Part shown: positions 16,948-25,559 of the stretch, in pieces
How the letters are laid out: the number at the start of each line of letters is the position of its first letter
How positions within the stretch are numbered: the stretch's first letter is position 1
Assembly: GCA_002415135.1 (NCBI GenBank)
Contig: DIBY01000024.1
Span: 1-64,000, forward strand
Length of the DNA: 64,000 nt
Direction: 5' to 3'
Source of the DNA: Flavobacteriales bacterium UBA5040
GTDB taxonomy: Bacteria; Bacteroidota; Bacteroidia; Flavobacteriales; Weeksellaceae
Position numbers and translations under genes: made by a program
Notes under the pieces: model-generated
The model's database searches: none
Told to the model about the DNA's origin: nothing
What the model saw: the letters and a program-made list of their open reading frames with translations, nothing else

Positions 16948-18108
16948 TTATCGTTTAAATTTTTTCTTCCTTTTCCACCATTCATCTTCCGCTTGCGAAA
17001 CATAATTTGGTTTTAGGATGTCTTGAACTGAATTTAAAGCAATTTCTAAAAAATCATCACGATTGGTACTCCCAGAAATACGTGGTGAATGATTTGATGA
17101 TAATGAGGTACTATTTAGTACTTTTTCAATATTCTGGTAATTGCCACCAATTGCAGAAAGAGAAAACCCATCGTATTTATTGTAAAAGAAACCATCTTTC
17201 TCCTTACTGGAAGTTGTGGTCGCAACTCTTTTGATCCAGATATCATGAACTTGATTAATTTGATTGGGTCGGAATTCTTTTTTATACTGAACTTTCATCG
17301 CCCATCCTTGCCGATACAGATTATCCCGAAGTTCTTTCAAACTTGAAGACGCTTTTAATTCTTGTTTCACAATATTTTTTAAATCAAAAACATTTTTGAT
17401 CTCCGCTATTTTTAGACTTGATGTTATTTCTGAAAGTTTATAACCCGGTTTGTATTGTCGTTCGGTTTGATGATTGATGTCGCTCTCCAAAATGATTCGT
17501 ATTCCCGAAATTCCAATTTTTTCATTTTTAGAAAGTTCAGTTAAAAAGCCTCTTTTCCTCATTTCTGAAATTAATTCATCAAAATTATTGGAGCACTTCA
17601 AACTCTGATTAAGATTTTTCAGCATTTCTGCTTTCTTTACAATTCCAATTTCCACATCGGTTTTCAGATTTCGGTCCTGACAAATTTGGCGGACTGCTTC
17701 ACCGAATCTTTCACCAATTTTACGCGATTTTACCGTACATTTTCCATGAATATTCATTCTATTGACCACAAAATGAATGTGTTTTTGTTTTGTGCTGTTG
17801 TGGATATCCAAGCGGTATTGATTTCTATCTGTAACTCCAATCTTCTGCAATGCTTCAATTGAAATATCAGTTAATTCTTCATCTGATAATTGCTTTGTGT
17901 TTTCAGTAGGTGGAGAAATATATCCAGTTAAAGCCCACTTTTTCACTTTTGAATTTCTGTCGGCTACAGTTTTCATTTCCTGGTATTGTTGTTCCGGATT
18001 GCTGCTTAAAAGGAAATTAGATGCAGCAGCGATTGCCATTCCTTTGTCGTTCGCATTATATTGCAGCGCAATTTTAGAGATCATTCTAGTTGTTGCTGAA
18101 TTATTCAT
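16948..18108 (-). CDS. Relaxase/mobilization nuclease
   Basis: A 386-residue protein with the relaxase (MobA/VirD2-like) nuclease domain in its first 170 residues. A histidine-rich motif of the HUH type is seen at about 108-120 (HNSTKQKHIHFVVNRMN), with the HIH pair placed as metal ligands. A likely nucleophile tyrosine lies near the N-terminus (Tyr at residue 17, LQYNAND). The C-terminal half is unlike the core and carries charged helices, ending in a basic KRKKKFKR. It nicks at oriT to start conjugal transfer with help from a co-resident conjugation machine. The start overlaps the MobC-like gene by 8 bases. Confidence 0.88.
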   Translation of the reverse strand: MNNSATTRMISKIALQYNANDKGMAIAAASNFLLSSNPEQQYQEMKTVADRNSKVKKWALTGYISPPTENTKQLSDEELTDISIEALQKIGVTDRNQYRLDIHNSTKQKHIHFVVNRMNIHGKCTVKSRKIGERFGEAVRQICQDRNLKTDVEIGIVKKAEMLKNLNQSLKCSNNFDELISEMRKRGFLTELSKNEKIGISGIRIILESDINHQTERQYKPGYKLSEITSSLKIAEIKNVFDLKNIVKQELKASSSLKELRDNLYRQGWAMKVQYKKEFRPNQINQVHDIWIKRVATTTSSKEKDGFFYNKYDGFSLSAIGGNYQNIEKVLNSTSLSSNHSPRISGSTNRDDFLEIALNSVQDILKPNYVSQAEDEWWKRKKKFKR

Positions 18109-18559
18109 CCGCTATTTTTTGATTGTTTTTAAAGTATAAATACTGACGAATGAGTTCGATTATTTCTTCGATCTCTACAATAATTTTCTTTTTATTTGAG
18201 AAAACATTCCATTCTCTGTGGCGCAGTAAATTTTTAATTCTTTTAAAATTATTTCCGTATTCCAACAAAATTTCATCGGTTTTAAATTCGTCAATTTTCA
18301 GCACTTTTCCATGGTAAACCATTCGGGCAAAAGTTGATAATTTCAACTTGACTTTCTCGGCTTTTTTTAACTCAATCTGATATTCACTTTCAGTCATCCT
18401 AAAGGAAATTATTCTTGTTAATTGTGGATCAGATTTCTTTTTCAAACCACCTCTTCGACCTAAATCTTTGAAGTGATTTTTTCTTTTTTCAGCATTCAAT
18501 TTTTGCTCATTTTCCTGTGTTGCTTTTTGCACAAATTTTTTAAAAAAATCTTGTTTCAT
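18101..18559 (-). CDS. MobC-like mobilization (relaxosome accessory) protein
   Basis: A 152-residue basic protein. A ribbon-helix-helix-like segment is seen at about 50-85 (IISFRMTESEYQIELKKAEK, then LSTFARMVYHG), typical of MobC/BmgB-type oriT-binding proteins of Bacteroidota elements; a lysine-rich N-terminus precedes it. It would bind oriT and load the relaxase. It overlaps the relaxase start by 8 bases, which indicates translational coupling. A candidate oriT lies directly upstream. Confidence 0.82.
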   Translation of the reverse strand: MKQDFFKKFVQKATQENEQKLNAEKRKNHFKDLGRRGGLKKKSDPQLTRIISFRMTESEYQIELKKAEKVKLKLSTFARMVYHGKVLKIDEFKTDEILLEYGNNFKRIKNLLRHREWNVFSNKKKIIVEIEEIIELIRQYLYFKNNQKIADE

Positions 18560-18578
18560 GTTTTAATTTTTATTTTGT

Positions 18579-18807
18579 TATTTACTGTAAATTGTATTTC
18601 TGACGATAGGAAGAAATCAAAAATCCCAATTTTATAAAAAGCGTGAAACGCTTATTGTAAACAATGGGTACTTTTTGCACTACCAGCCAACCATATTCTA
18701 CCTGAATCTATTTTACACAGGTTGGTTTAGGCTGCACCTGCGTAAAAAGAGCACAGGCTGAAATCTTCCTTAATTTTTATATTTCATTTTACCTGTGTTC
18801 ATTTTCC
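18579..18807. other. Candidate origin of transfer (oriT)
   Basis: A non-coding 229 bases between the MobC-like and primase genes. It holds the dyad AAGCG-TGAAA-CGCTT (about 18641-18655), TGGGTACTTTTTGCACTACC (about 18666-18685), and further G/C-richer repeats (ACACAGGTTGG, GCACCTGCG, GCACAGGCTG, 18713-18760), which stand out from the AT-rich surroundings. Placement directly upstream of mobC-mobA is usual for oriT. The nick site cannot be set from the sequence alone. Confidence 0.45.
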
Positions 18808-19686
18808 TTACCTTCTTTTGTAATTCAACTGTCTTTCATTTGAGGGATTTTCATGAATCAACCAATCATTTAAGTCTTTAAAATCGGAATACAAAATCCG
18901 ACAATCTTCGCCATTTTCGTTATCACTTTTTATAATTTCCACGGCTCGATTTCCAGCGTCGTCATTATCGAAATAGAGTTCTATATTTTCATAATCTTTA
19001 ATTGTATTTTTAATCTTAGCAATCATAGAAACTGAATTCAAAATGAGGTAATCCGAAGCTTCTTTTTCCAGATAATTTTCAACATTCTTAAAGGAAAGAA
19101 AATCAAAAAAGCCCTCGAAAATCCGGATTGAATTTGAGTCAATATTTATGATTGAAATATCTTTTTTACCCAAACAAATTTTAGAATATGCATTTCGAAT
19201 TTCATAACCATCAGAATCATTTTTAAAACCTATTCCGAAATAATTTTTACCATTCATTTGATATTGGATTTCTTTAATATACTCGGTTTGATTTTCAACT
19301 TTTCGGCTTTTCAAATATTCTAACAAAGCAGGATGCTGAATTTCTTTTACTTCAGTTATTTCATAAGTTTTTACAAAATTTTCAAAATTTCGATTTAGAA
19401 TTTTTTGATTTTGAAAAGAAGAAAAATTTTGATTTTCTGCCCAAATTAAAATTTCACTGATGGAAGTATTTAGAAATTTCTGCATAAAATTGGTGTTGTT
19501 TCCTCCGATACCTTCTGAAAATAAATACCATATATTGAGGCGTTTATTGAGTTTAAAAGATGCGTGGTTTTCTGTTCCAAATGGATTAAGATACCAAGCT
19601 TCTTTTTCATTTTGTTTTGTTGGAAGGTGTCCGATAGAAAGTAGGACTTCTTCCAATGGGATTGTATTAAATTGGTTGCAATTCAT
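18808..19686 (-). CDS. Toprim-domain primase-like protein
   Basis: A 292-residue protein. The N-terminal 90 residues resemble the degenerate zinc-binding region of mobile-element primases (AWYLNPFGTENHASFKLN, NIWYLFSEGIGGNNTNF) but have no cysteine cluster. A Toprim domain fills about 165-275, with the acidic glutamate in IRIFEGFFDFLSF and the DxD-like pair in IELYFDNDDAGNRAVE. It probably makes primers for replication of the element together with the ATPase at 19908-21137. The gene order primase-ATPase-HTH is standard for such elements. Confidence 0.83.
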   Translation of the reverse strand: MNCNQFNTIPLEEVLLSIGHLPTKQNEKEAWYLNPFGTENHASFKLNKRLNIWYLFSEGIGGNNTNFMQKFLNTSISEILIWAENQNFSSFQNQKILNRNFENFVKTYEITEVKEIQHPALLEYLKSRKVENQTEYIKEIQYQMNGKNYFGIGFKNDSDGYEIRNAYSKICLGKKDISIINIDSNSIRIFEGFFDFLSFKNVENYLEKEASDYLILNSVSMIAKIKNTIKDYENIELYFDNDDAGNRAVEIIKSDNENGEDCRILYSDFKDLNDWLIHENPSNERQLNYKRR

Positions 19687-19776
19687 TGTTGTATATTTTC
19701 CGGGTTTTGGGTGAGAGATTTTTTGTTGAATTGTTGAGGAAACCCTGTAACTTATTGATTGAATTATATTTACTCC

Positions 19777-19837
19777 CTCAACAAACGCTCAACAATTCAA
19801 CAAACTTGAGTATTATTGCTCAACAAACGCTCAACAA
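19777..19837. repeat. Iteron-like direct repeats
   Basis: CTCAACAAACGCTCAACAA occurs twice, exactly, at 19777-19795 and 19819-19837 (42 bases apart, four helical turns). Each copy itself holds CTCAACAA twice. More TTGTTGAG words in the opposite sense follow at about 19856-19877. The array lies between the ATPase and primase genes. It may be the replication origin or an operator for the replication genes. Confidence 0.6.
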
Positions 19838-19907
19838 AATTGAGGATATAAAAGTTTGTTGAGAACTTTGTTGAGACTTAACTATTTGATTTTCTTTTCA
19901 TTATCAA

Positions 19908-21137
19908 TCAATTCAACAATTCAACATATTTATTAAGGATAAAATCCTTTTTTATGGTGAAATAGCGACCAACTGAATTATTTTGATAGAATATTCCTGC
20001 AAAATCGATGTCGTATCTGATGTAGGTTAAACCATTTTTTTGCGGCTCCAGTTTCCAGGTTTCTTTTAGTAGATTTCGAATATCGCTTCTCGTCCAATAA
20101 GTTGGGCGAAACATTTTGTTCATCATGTTGAGTAAGTCTTGCGGAACTACACTAATTTCTTCATCCTCATTACTTTCAAAGAACTCGTATAGTAATTCTA
20201 AGGTTTTCGATTCTAACTTATTATTGTTCTTGAAAACCACCTTCTGTAGTGCTTTTGTTCTTATTTCATCCGCAGAAAACCACATTCTTGTTTTCTTTTT
20301 AGTCGAGAATTTTCTTTCAATTAAAAACTGAAGAAAATCTGGAATTTCTGAAATGAGACTCTTTAGAAATTCTGTGTTTTCAGTCTTGATTGTGTTGATC
20401 TTTAAAATCCAAAACCGGATTTCATTTTCATCGATTTGAATAAAATTTTCTTCATTATTGGAACACAAAATAAACTTGGCGAAAAAATCGACTTCTTCTC
20501 GGTCTTTTCCTTTGGCTTCCAGTTTATCTTTGTTGGTTGTCGATAGATATTTTAATCGTTCTGTAATTTCTTTTTTATCAAAGAATACTTCGTCAATTGC
20601 TACAACCAACATTGCTGCCCAATCGGAATTGAATTGGCTGCCGAAAGAATCTCCTTTGATATAAGTCATATTCAAGCCAAAAATTTCTTTTAACCACTTA
20701 ATAAAAGTTGTTTTTCCAGTAACTCTTTCTTTAGAAACCAAGCATAAAATCGGTAGAATTTGTGTTGGAAATTGCAGTAGAATCTTTAAATAATCCAATC
20801 CCATTTCCAGTTGTTCACCGAAAATATGCTCCACAAAATTCATTGAAAATGGAATGCTGTTTATTAAATTTTCCTTGCCAGATGAAGGTAAAAATGGAAT
20901 TTCATTGTAAATATTATAGAAACCTTGAACGATTTGCCTGTATTCTAAATGCTCTGGAATACAGCAAAATCCATCATATTTCGGTACTTTAGAAACGTAG
21001 GTTTTTCCGTGATCACTAATTATAGTTTCTCGATTCCATCGAACTAAAATGGAAATTTTATCACCAGAAATCAATGGTTTTTCTATGGTTTTGTAGTAGG
21101 TCGTTCCTACTCGTAAATAGGGATTTTTATTGCTCAT
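19908..21137 (-). CDS. Primase-helicase family (SF3-like) ATPase of the element
   Basis: A 409-residue protein. The ATPase core is at about 130-250: a Walker A-like LVSKERVTGKTTFIKWL, Walker B MLVVAIDEVFF, and the sensor region FAKFILCSNNEENF. This pattern fits the DUF5906/primase-helicase proteins of Bacteroidota plasmids and IMEs. The C-terminal 130 residues look like a winged-helix DNA-binding part (SNEDEEISVVPQDLLNMMNK, TYWTRSDIRNLL). Likely the replicative helicase of the element, working with the Toprim primase downstream. Confidence 0.82.
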   Translation of the reverse strand: MSNKNPYLRVGTTYYKTIEKPLISGDKISILVRWNRETIISDHGKTYVSKVPKYDGFCCIPEHLEYRQIVQGFYNIYNEIPFLPSSGKENLINSIPFSMNFVEHIFGEQLEMGLDYLKILLQFPTQILPILCLVSKERVTGKTTFIKWLKEIFGLNMTYIKGDSFGSQFNSDWAAMLVVAIDEVFFDKKEITERLKYLSTTNKDKLEAKGKDREEVDFFAKFILCSNNEENFIQIDENEIRFWILKINTIKTENTEFLKSLISEIPDFLQFLIERKFSTKKKTRMWFSADEIRTKALQKVVFKNNNKLESKTLELLYEFFESNEDEEISVVPQDLLNMMNKMFRPTYWTRSDIRNLLKETWKLEPQKNGLTYIRYDIDFAGIFYQNNSVGRYFTIKKDFILNKYVELLN

Positions 21138-21236
21138 TTTTCGGGAGTTTTAATGGTAATACGGTATCGTTAAAAGAAACTTTAAACATTTGATGAAATT
21201 TCAAATCACCAATTTCTTTTTTATGGATGGGTAGAT

Positions 21237-21512
21237 TTATTTACGCTTCAGACTTTCTAATTCTTCCACGTTGTAAAAATGTTTGCCACCAAAACCGTAT
21301 GTGGTAATTCGTCCTTCATTTTTCAGTTGGGCAAAACGTGCTTCAGATAATCTTTTTCCATGCGTTCCGAGAATTCTTCGTGCTTCTAATCTATCAACAA
21401 CTTTCCCTTCATTGTCTTTAGAATTATTTTTATCGATATCCGTTTTTAAACTTCTTACCTCTTTGATGAGGATTTCAATTGCCATTGGTAATGTTTCGAA
21501 AGTAATTTGCAT
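21237..21512 (-). CDS. Excisionase-like small DNA-binding protein
   Basis: A 91-residue protein. After a short coiled helix (residues 1-40) comes a helix-turn-helix of the excisionase/MerR-like sort: VDRLEARRILGTHGKRLSEA followed by LKNEGRITTYGFGGKHFYNV. Such proteins stand first in the replication-mobilization module of Bacteroidota mobile elements, usually next to an integrase gene. Here the space toward the tRNA holds no integrase. It may control excision or the replication genes. Confidence 0.75.
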   Translation of the reverse strand: MQITFETLPMAIEILIKEVRSLKTDIDKNNSKDNEGKVVDRLEARRILGTHGKRLSEARFAQLKNEGRITTYGFGGKHFYNVEELESLKRK

Positions 21513-21935
21513 AATAGTATAATTTTGTATTTTGTGATTAATTGAAAAGTTGAAAATTCAACTATTTATTCGATTTGAACACGACAAAATTAGACTGGAA
21601 ACTCCAGAATTTCATGCTTTGGAATTCATTCTGCAACCACTTTAACTATTCCATTGTACTTGTGGATTAAATACTATTAAAAAAGAGTTAGCTGGTTTCA
21701 AGGAAGTGTTAAAGGATGTTAAGAAAATACAATCCTATAAAATGGATAAATATTTAAAAAAATAATTTTTAAAATTTGAGGCAGTAAATAAAGAATTTGA
21801 AATCGAAAATTGCTAATTTGAAAGCTGTTTGATTTTACTAATTGTTAGTAAAATCTAAAATGGAAATTTGTGGAATTTTTAGGAGAATTTACCTTTTACA
21901 AGACAAATACAAGACAAATAATTTTTAAAAAAACA
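21513..21935. other. Non-coding stretch where an integrase would be expected
   Basis: About 420 AT-rich bases. One short open piece on the plus strand reads GLNTIKKELAGFKEVLKDVK and ends KMDKYLKK (to about 21764), without a start codon and not recognised. ACAAGACAAAT is present twice in tandem at about 21898-21919. I see no convincing recombinase motif in any frame. Confidence 0.5.
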
Positions 21936-21962
21936 AGAAACTCCTGATAATCAGGAGTTTCT
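21936..21962 (-). terminator. Terminator of the tRNA-Ala gene
   Basis: AGAAACTCCTGA pairs perfectly with TCAGGAGTTTCT around a TAA/TTA loop; on the minus strand it is followed by TGTTTTTTT. It lies 12 bases past the tRNA 3' end. Confidence 0.75.
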
Positions 21963-21974
21963 AATTTGCAAATG

Positions 21975-22048
21975 TGGAGGATATCGGGATCGAACCGACC
22001 ACCTCTTGACTGCCAGTCAAACGCTCTAGCCAGATGAGCTAATCCCCC
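21975..22048 (-). tRNA. tRNA-Ala (anticodon GGC)
   Basis: The minus strand folds as a standard 74-base tRNA. The acceptor GGGGGAT pairs with ATCCTCC, the D arm has TAGCTCATCTGGCTAGAGCG, the anticodon stem is TTTGA/TCAAG with loop CTGGCAG (GGC at 34-36), and the T arm contains GGTTCGATCC. The discriminator base is A and CCA is not encoded. The 3' end faces the mobile element. Confidence 0.93.
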
Positions 22049-22132
22049 GTTTTGAGTACTGAATGTTACGATGTAAATTTCAGATTTGCAATGATACAAA
22101 TTTTTGTGATTCAAAAGCAATATTTGGAGGCT

Positions 22133-22924
22133 TTATTTTTTCTCGACGACAAGGGAGTAAACCAAGGGAATCTTATTTCCGAACTGGGGAATTTGATATT
22201 TCCCTTTTTCTATTTCTTCGATATGTCGGAAACATGGATACGGCGACCAATTGTATTCCCGAAAGGATTTCAGTTGCAGATTCTCATCAAACAAACTTGT
22301 AAAAACTTCGGAGAGAGAATGATTCCAACTGACTTCTTCATTGGCCAAGTCGGCGCTACGATCTGCGTAAGTTCCTTCGTTGGTTTCTATAATTTGTTGG
22401 TCATTAAAATAACTGTATTGCACAAAAGTGAAATCATTATCGTACATCCAAACAACTGGATGAAATTCTACGAAGATGAGTTTACCTCCTGGTTTAAGGA
22501 AATGAGAGATGACTTCTGCCCATTTTTGCAAATCGGGAAGCCAGCCGATGGTTCCGTAAGTCGTATAAACGATGTCGAATTTATGCTGCAAAACATTCGG
22601 CAGATCGTAAACGTCGGAAACGATGAATTCAGTATCTGTTCCGCATTTCTCCGCTAAATCTCTTGCGGCTTCGATGGCTTTATCAGACAAATCGATTCCG
22701 GTAACTTTGGCGCCCAATCGGGAAAGCGATATAGAATCCTGTCCGAAATGACATTGCAGATGCAGGATTTTTTTATCTTTAATAACTCCTAAAAGTTCGA
22801 GTTCAATACTGTTTAAAGAAGTTCGTCCTTTTAAAAATTCATCTACAAAATAGAAATCAGATTTTAAGTGAGAATCGACTTTTGCATTCCAGAGTTGACG
22901 GTTGATGTCGAGATAGTTTTCCAT
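22133..22924 (-). CDS. Class I SAM-dependent methyltransferase
   Basis: A 263-residue protein with the Rossmann-type motif I at about 70-98 (ILHLQCHFGQDSISLSRLGA, then VTGIDLSDKAIEAA) and the post-motif IVSDVYDLP. The H-F-G-Q variant of the glycine loop is a known subgroup of small-molecule methyltransferases. Substrate unknown. Its ATG overlaps the stop of the EamA gene by one base (TAATG), so the two are probably co-translated. A long open frame on the opposite strand is a shadow. Confidence 0.87.
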   Translation of the reverse strand: MENYLDINRQLWNAKVDSHLKSDFYFVDEFLKGRTSLNSIELELLGVIKDKKILHLQCHFGQDSISLSRLGAKVTGIDLSDKAIEAARDLAEKCGTDTEFIVSDVYDLPNVLQHKFDIVYTTYGTIGWLPDLQKWAEVISHFLKPGGKLIFVEFHPVVWMYDNDFTFVQYSYFNDQQIIETNEGTYADRSADLANEEVSWNHSLSEVFTSLFDENLQLKSFREYNWSPYPCFRHIEEIEKGKYQIPQFGNKIPLVYSLVVEKK

Positions 22925-23340
22925 TATTTCGAAATTAAAAATAAAGTTCCTGCGATAATTAAAGTGCCGCCGACCGCAGTTTTCCAGGTTAATGTTTCTC
23001 CTAAAAATATGACGGCGAAAATAATTGTCAACGCCAAACTCAGTTTGTCGATTCCGGCTACTTTTGAAACTTCGCCCATTTGCAGAGCTTTAAAGTAAAA
23101 GATCCAGGAAAATCCGGTTGCAAATCCAGAGATGGTGAGAAAGATCCAGTTTCTTTGGGACAATTCGCCGATCGCTTTGTATTCATTTCGGAAGAAAACG
23201 ATCATCCAGATCATGACCAAAACGACAACGGTTCGGATTGCCGTAGCCAAATTGGAATTGACATTATCTACGCCGACTTTAGCAAAAATCGCAGTTAGAG
23301 CAGCAAAAAAAGCCGAAAGTAAAGCGTAAAACCACCACAT
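22924..23340 (-). CDS. EamA-domain small transporter
   Basis: A 138-residue integral membrane protein with four to five hydrophobic helices forming a single EamA/DMT-like domain (WFYALLSAFFAALTAIFAKV at the start, LTWKTAVGGTLIIAGTLFLI at the end). Most DMT transporters have two such domains; one-domain members work as dimers. Substrate unknown. It precedes the methyltransferase with a one-base overlap. Confidence 0.85.
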   Translation of the reverse strand: MWWFYALLSAFFAALTAIFAKVGVDNVNSNLATAIRTVVVLVMIWMIVFFRNEYKAIGELSQRNWIFLTISGFATGFSWIFYFKALQMGEVSKVAGIDKLSLALTIIFAVIFLGETLTWKTAVGGTLIIAGTLFLISK

Positions 23341-23412
23341 CTTTTAATAATTTATCAATAAATTGTGTAGAAAACTTCTCGAATTTCTGAACTTGAAATG
23401 AGTAATTCTTGA

Positions 23413-24762
23413 TTAGCCCAGAAACTCTTCTGTTGGCTGGCTGATCTGTTCACCAGTCTTCAAATTCTTAACGGTAATTTTTCCTTCAGAAATCTCCTGT
23501 TCACCATAAAAAACCAAGTTTGGAATTCCTTTCTTTTCAGCGTAAGTAAACTGTTTTTTCAATTTTGCAGATTCTGGATACAATTCTGCAGAAATTCCGT
23601 TTGCTCTCAATTGTCCTATCACTTTCATTGCTGCCAAAGATTCATTTTCACCATAATTGGCGAAAAGATATTGCACTGTTTTTACAGAATCTTTTGGAAA
23701 CAAAGCGAGTTCTTCCATGACTAAATAAATTCGATCCAATCCGAAAGAAATCCCAATTCCCGGAATATCTTTCACGCCGAATACTTCGGTTAAGTTATCG
23801 TAACGTCCGCCGCCACCAATGGAACCCATCGCAACATCTGTCGCTTTTACTTCGAAAATCGCTCCGGTATAATAATCAAGTCCGCGGGCTAAAGTAATAT
23901 CGAATTCTAAACTTTCTTCAGAAATCCCGAGTTCAAAAGATTTCGTTAAGACGAATTCTAACTCTTCTACTCCACTCGTTCCGATTTCATTTCCTAGGAA
24001 TTTCTCTTTTAACTGTGCTAAATTCTCCAGCGCATTTTCACTTTGAGTAAAGAGAAAATCTAATTTATCAATGGAGGTCTGATTGATATTTTTTTCTAAA
24101 AGCTCTTTAACAACTCCTTCTTTTCCAATTTTATCAAGTTTGTCAAGCGCAACGGTAAAGTCAATTAATTGGTCTGAAATTCCAGCAAATTCTGCCAACC
24201 CAGAAAGGATTTTTCTATTGTTCAAATGAAGAACAACTTTAACATTCAATTCTGTAAAAGACTTTAAATACAATTGCACCAACTCTACTTCCTGCCACAA
24301 ACTTACACTTCCAACGACATCAGCATCGCATTGATAAAATTCACGAAAACGTCCTTTTTGTGGTCGATCAGCGCGCCAGACCGGTTGGATCTGATATCTT
24401 TTAAAAGGAAAAGTCATTTGTCCGTGATTCATGGCAACGTATCTTGCGAAAGGAACCGTTAAATCGTAGCGTAATGCTTTTTCCGAAATTTGGGAGATCA
24501 GTTTTTGCGAATTTTTAGCCGACCAATCATCGTCTTTTGTTTTGGAAGCATAATCGCCAGAATTCAAAATCTTAAAAATCAACCGATCGCCTTCTTCGCC
24601 GTATTTTCCGGTTAAAGTAGAAAGGTTTTCGAAACTCGGAGTTTCCAAGGGCTGGAACCCAAAAAGTTCAAAATTCTTTTGTAAAATATTGATGATGAAT
24701 TTTCTTCGGTAAACTTCTTCGGCAGAAAAATCTCTGGTTCCTTTTGCTAAACTGGGCTTCAT
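23413..24762 (-). CDS. hisS: Histidyl-tRNA synthetase
   Basis: About 449 residues from the start at 24762 (MKPSLAKGTRDF), which matches the usual N-terminus. An upstream in-frame ATG at 24831 would overlap the -7 promoter box (24829-24836) and adds an atypical sequence. Class II synthetase motifs are present: motif 2 QIQPVWRADRPQKGRFREFY, the histidine-A signature ARGLDYYTGAIFEV, and motif 3 GIGISFGLDRIYLVM. The C-terminal anticodon-binding domain runs from about 355. It charges tRNA-His in the cytoplasm; essential. Confidence 0.96.
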   Translation of the reverse strand: MKPSLAKGTRDFSAEEVYRRKFIINILQKNFELFGFQPLETPSFENLSTLTGKYGEEGDRLIFKILNSGDYASKTKDDDWSAKNSQKLISQISEKALRYDLTVPFARYVAMNHGQMTFPFKRYQIQPVWRADRPQKGRFREFYQCDADVVGSVSLWQEVELVQLYLKSFTELNVKVVLHLNNRKILSGLAEFAGISDQLIDFTVALDKLDKIGKEGVVKELLEKNINQTSIDKLDFLFTQSENALENLAQLKEKFLGNEIGTSGVEELEFVLTKSFELGISEESLEFDITLARGLDYYTGAIFEVKATDVAMGSIGGGGRYDNLTEVFGVKDIPGIGISFGLDRIYLVMEELALFPKDSVKTVQYLFANYGENESLAAMKVIGQLRANGISAELYPESAKLKKQFTYAEKKGIPNLVFYGEQEISEGKITVKNLKTGEQISQPTEEFLG

Positions 24763-24828
24763 TTCTTGATGAGTAATTGGTAATGAGTAATTGGTAATCT
24801 GCTTTAAGCATTTTACCATAATTAAATG

Positions 24829-24836
24829 CAAAAATA
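24829..24836 (-). promoter_or_regulatory. Probable hisS promoter -7 box
   Basis: TATTTTTG on the minus strand fits the Bacteroidota -7 consensus TAnnTTTG, 67 bases before the chosen hisS start. The -33 box is not clear. Confidence 0.45.
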
Positions 24837-24952
24837 GGGAATTGAAAGTTATTTTCGAGCAAGAAAAATTGTAGACATTTGTTCAATATTTAAACTTCAG
24901 CAAAATGGTTTCAGGTAATTTTTAAAGTTTAGAAAACTTACTGTATCGATTT

Positions 24953-25435
24953 CTATAATGATTTCAACATCCAAAGGTTGCAACCGCTATGTCCTGAATT
25001 GCCAAGCGGTTTTTCGAGATAGTTAAAACCTTGCTTTTCGTAGATGGAAACTGCAGTCGAAAATTCGGGTAAACTTTCAATATAAATGGATTCATAACCC
25101 GACTTTTTGGCAAACGCAATACTTGCTTCCATTAACTTTTTCCCCAAACCTTTTTCTCGAAAATCTTTAGCGATGTAAAACTTAACGAGTTCTGCACATT
25201 TTTCTGGTAATCCTTCCGTGGGATAAATCCCGCAGCAGCCGCATAATTCACCATCTAATTCTGCTACGAACAATGCTGAGTTTTCTTCGCTAAACAATTC
25301 GTATAAATGGTCTGTCGCTGAATCTTCATAAACAGTTCCTTGCGTCGGAACCTTAAAATCATGAAAGCAACTGCGAATTATTGTTGCTAATTTTTGATTA
25401 TCTGATTTTTGAATTTTTCTAATAATAGTTTCCAT
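24953..25435 (-). CDS. GNAT family N-acetyltransferase
   Basis: About 160 residues from the start at 25435 (METIIRKIQKSDNQ). The upstream in-frame ATG at 25486 adds only a hydrophobic stretch and overlaps a TACTTTTA promoter-like box. The GNAT fold is plain: motif A VKFYIAKDFREKGLGKKLME (the acetyl-CoA loop) and motif B near YEKQGFNYL. Acetylates an unknown small substrate or protein N-terminus. A single gene between hisS and the HRDC gene. Confidence 0.87.
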   Translation of the reverse strand: METIIRKIQKSDNQKLATIIRSCFHDFKVPTQGTVYEDSATDHLYELFSEENSALFVAELDGELCGCCGIYPTEGLPEKCAELVKFYIAKDFREKGLGKKLMEASIAFAKKSGYESIYIESLPEFSTAVSIYEKQGFNYLEKPLGNSGHSGCNLWMLKSL

Positions 25436-25559
25436 TCCATAAAAGTAGAGAAATTGGTGTAATATAAACACAAAAAAGAATTTCAATAATTAATTAACAA
25501 ATCAAAAAGCCAAAGAAAAACTTCTTCGACTTTTATAAAAACATATAGAGTTTGTGTTT

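Larger units (their letters stand above)
16948..21974. mobile_element. Integrated mobilizable element at tRNA-Ala, integrase not found
   Basis: A compact set on the minus strand: excisionase-like protein, helicase-like ATPase, iteron-like repeats, Toprim primase, candidate oriT, MobC-like protein and relaxase. This matches Bacteroidota mobilizable elements (NBU/IME type) or integrated plasmids. It abuts the 3' end of the tRNA-Ala gene at 21975, a usual integration target. No tyrosine or serine recombinase gene is visible between 21512 and the tRNA, and I see no second copy of the tRNA 3' end near 16.9 kb. The left border is set by the last element gene only; the island could extend through the GLPGLI array. 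Confidence 0.7.

Noticed and set aside
16900..16950. Second copy of the tRNA-Ala 3' end as the left border of the mobile element
   Set aside because: No matching stretch is seen near 16.9 kb; only a terminator-like hairpin is present.
22052..22657. A 201-codon open frame on the plus strand over the methyltransferase gene
   Set aside because: The minus-strand frame has clear methyltransferase motifs; the plus-strand translation has no family signs and begins inside the tRNA flank.
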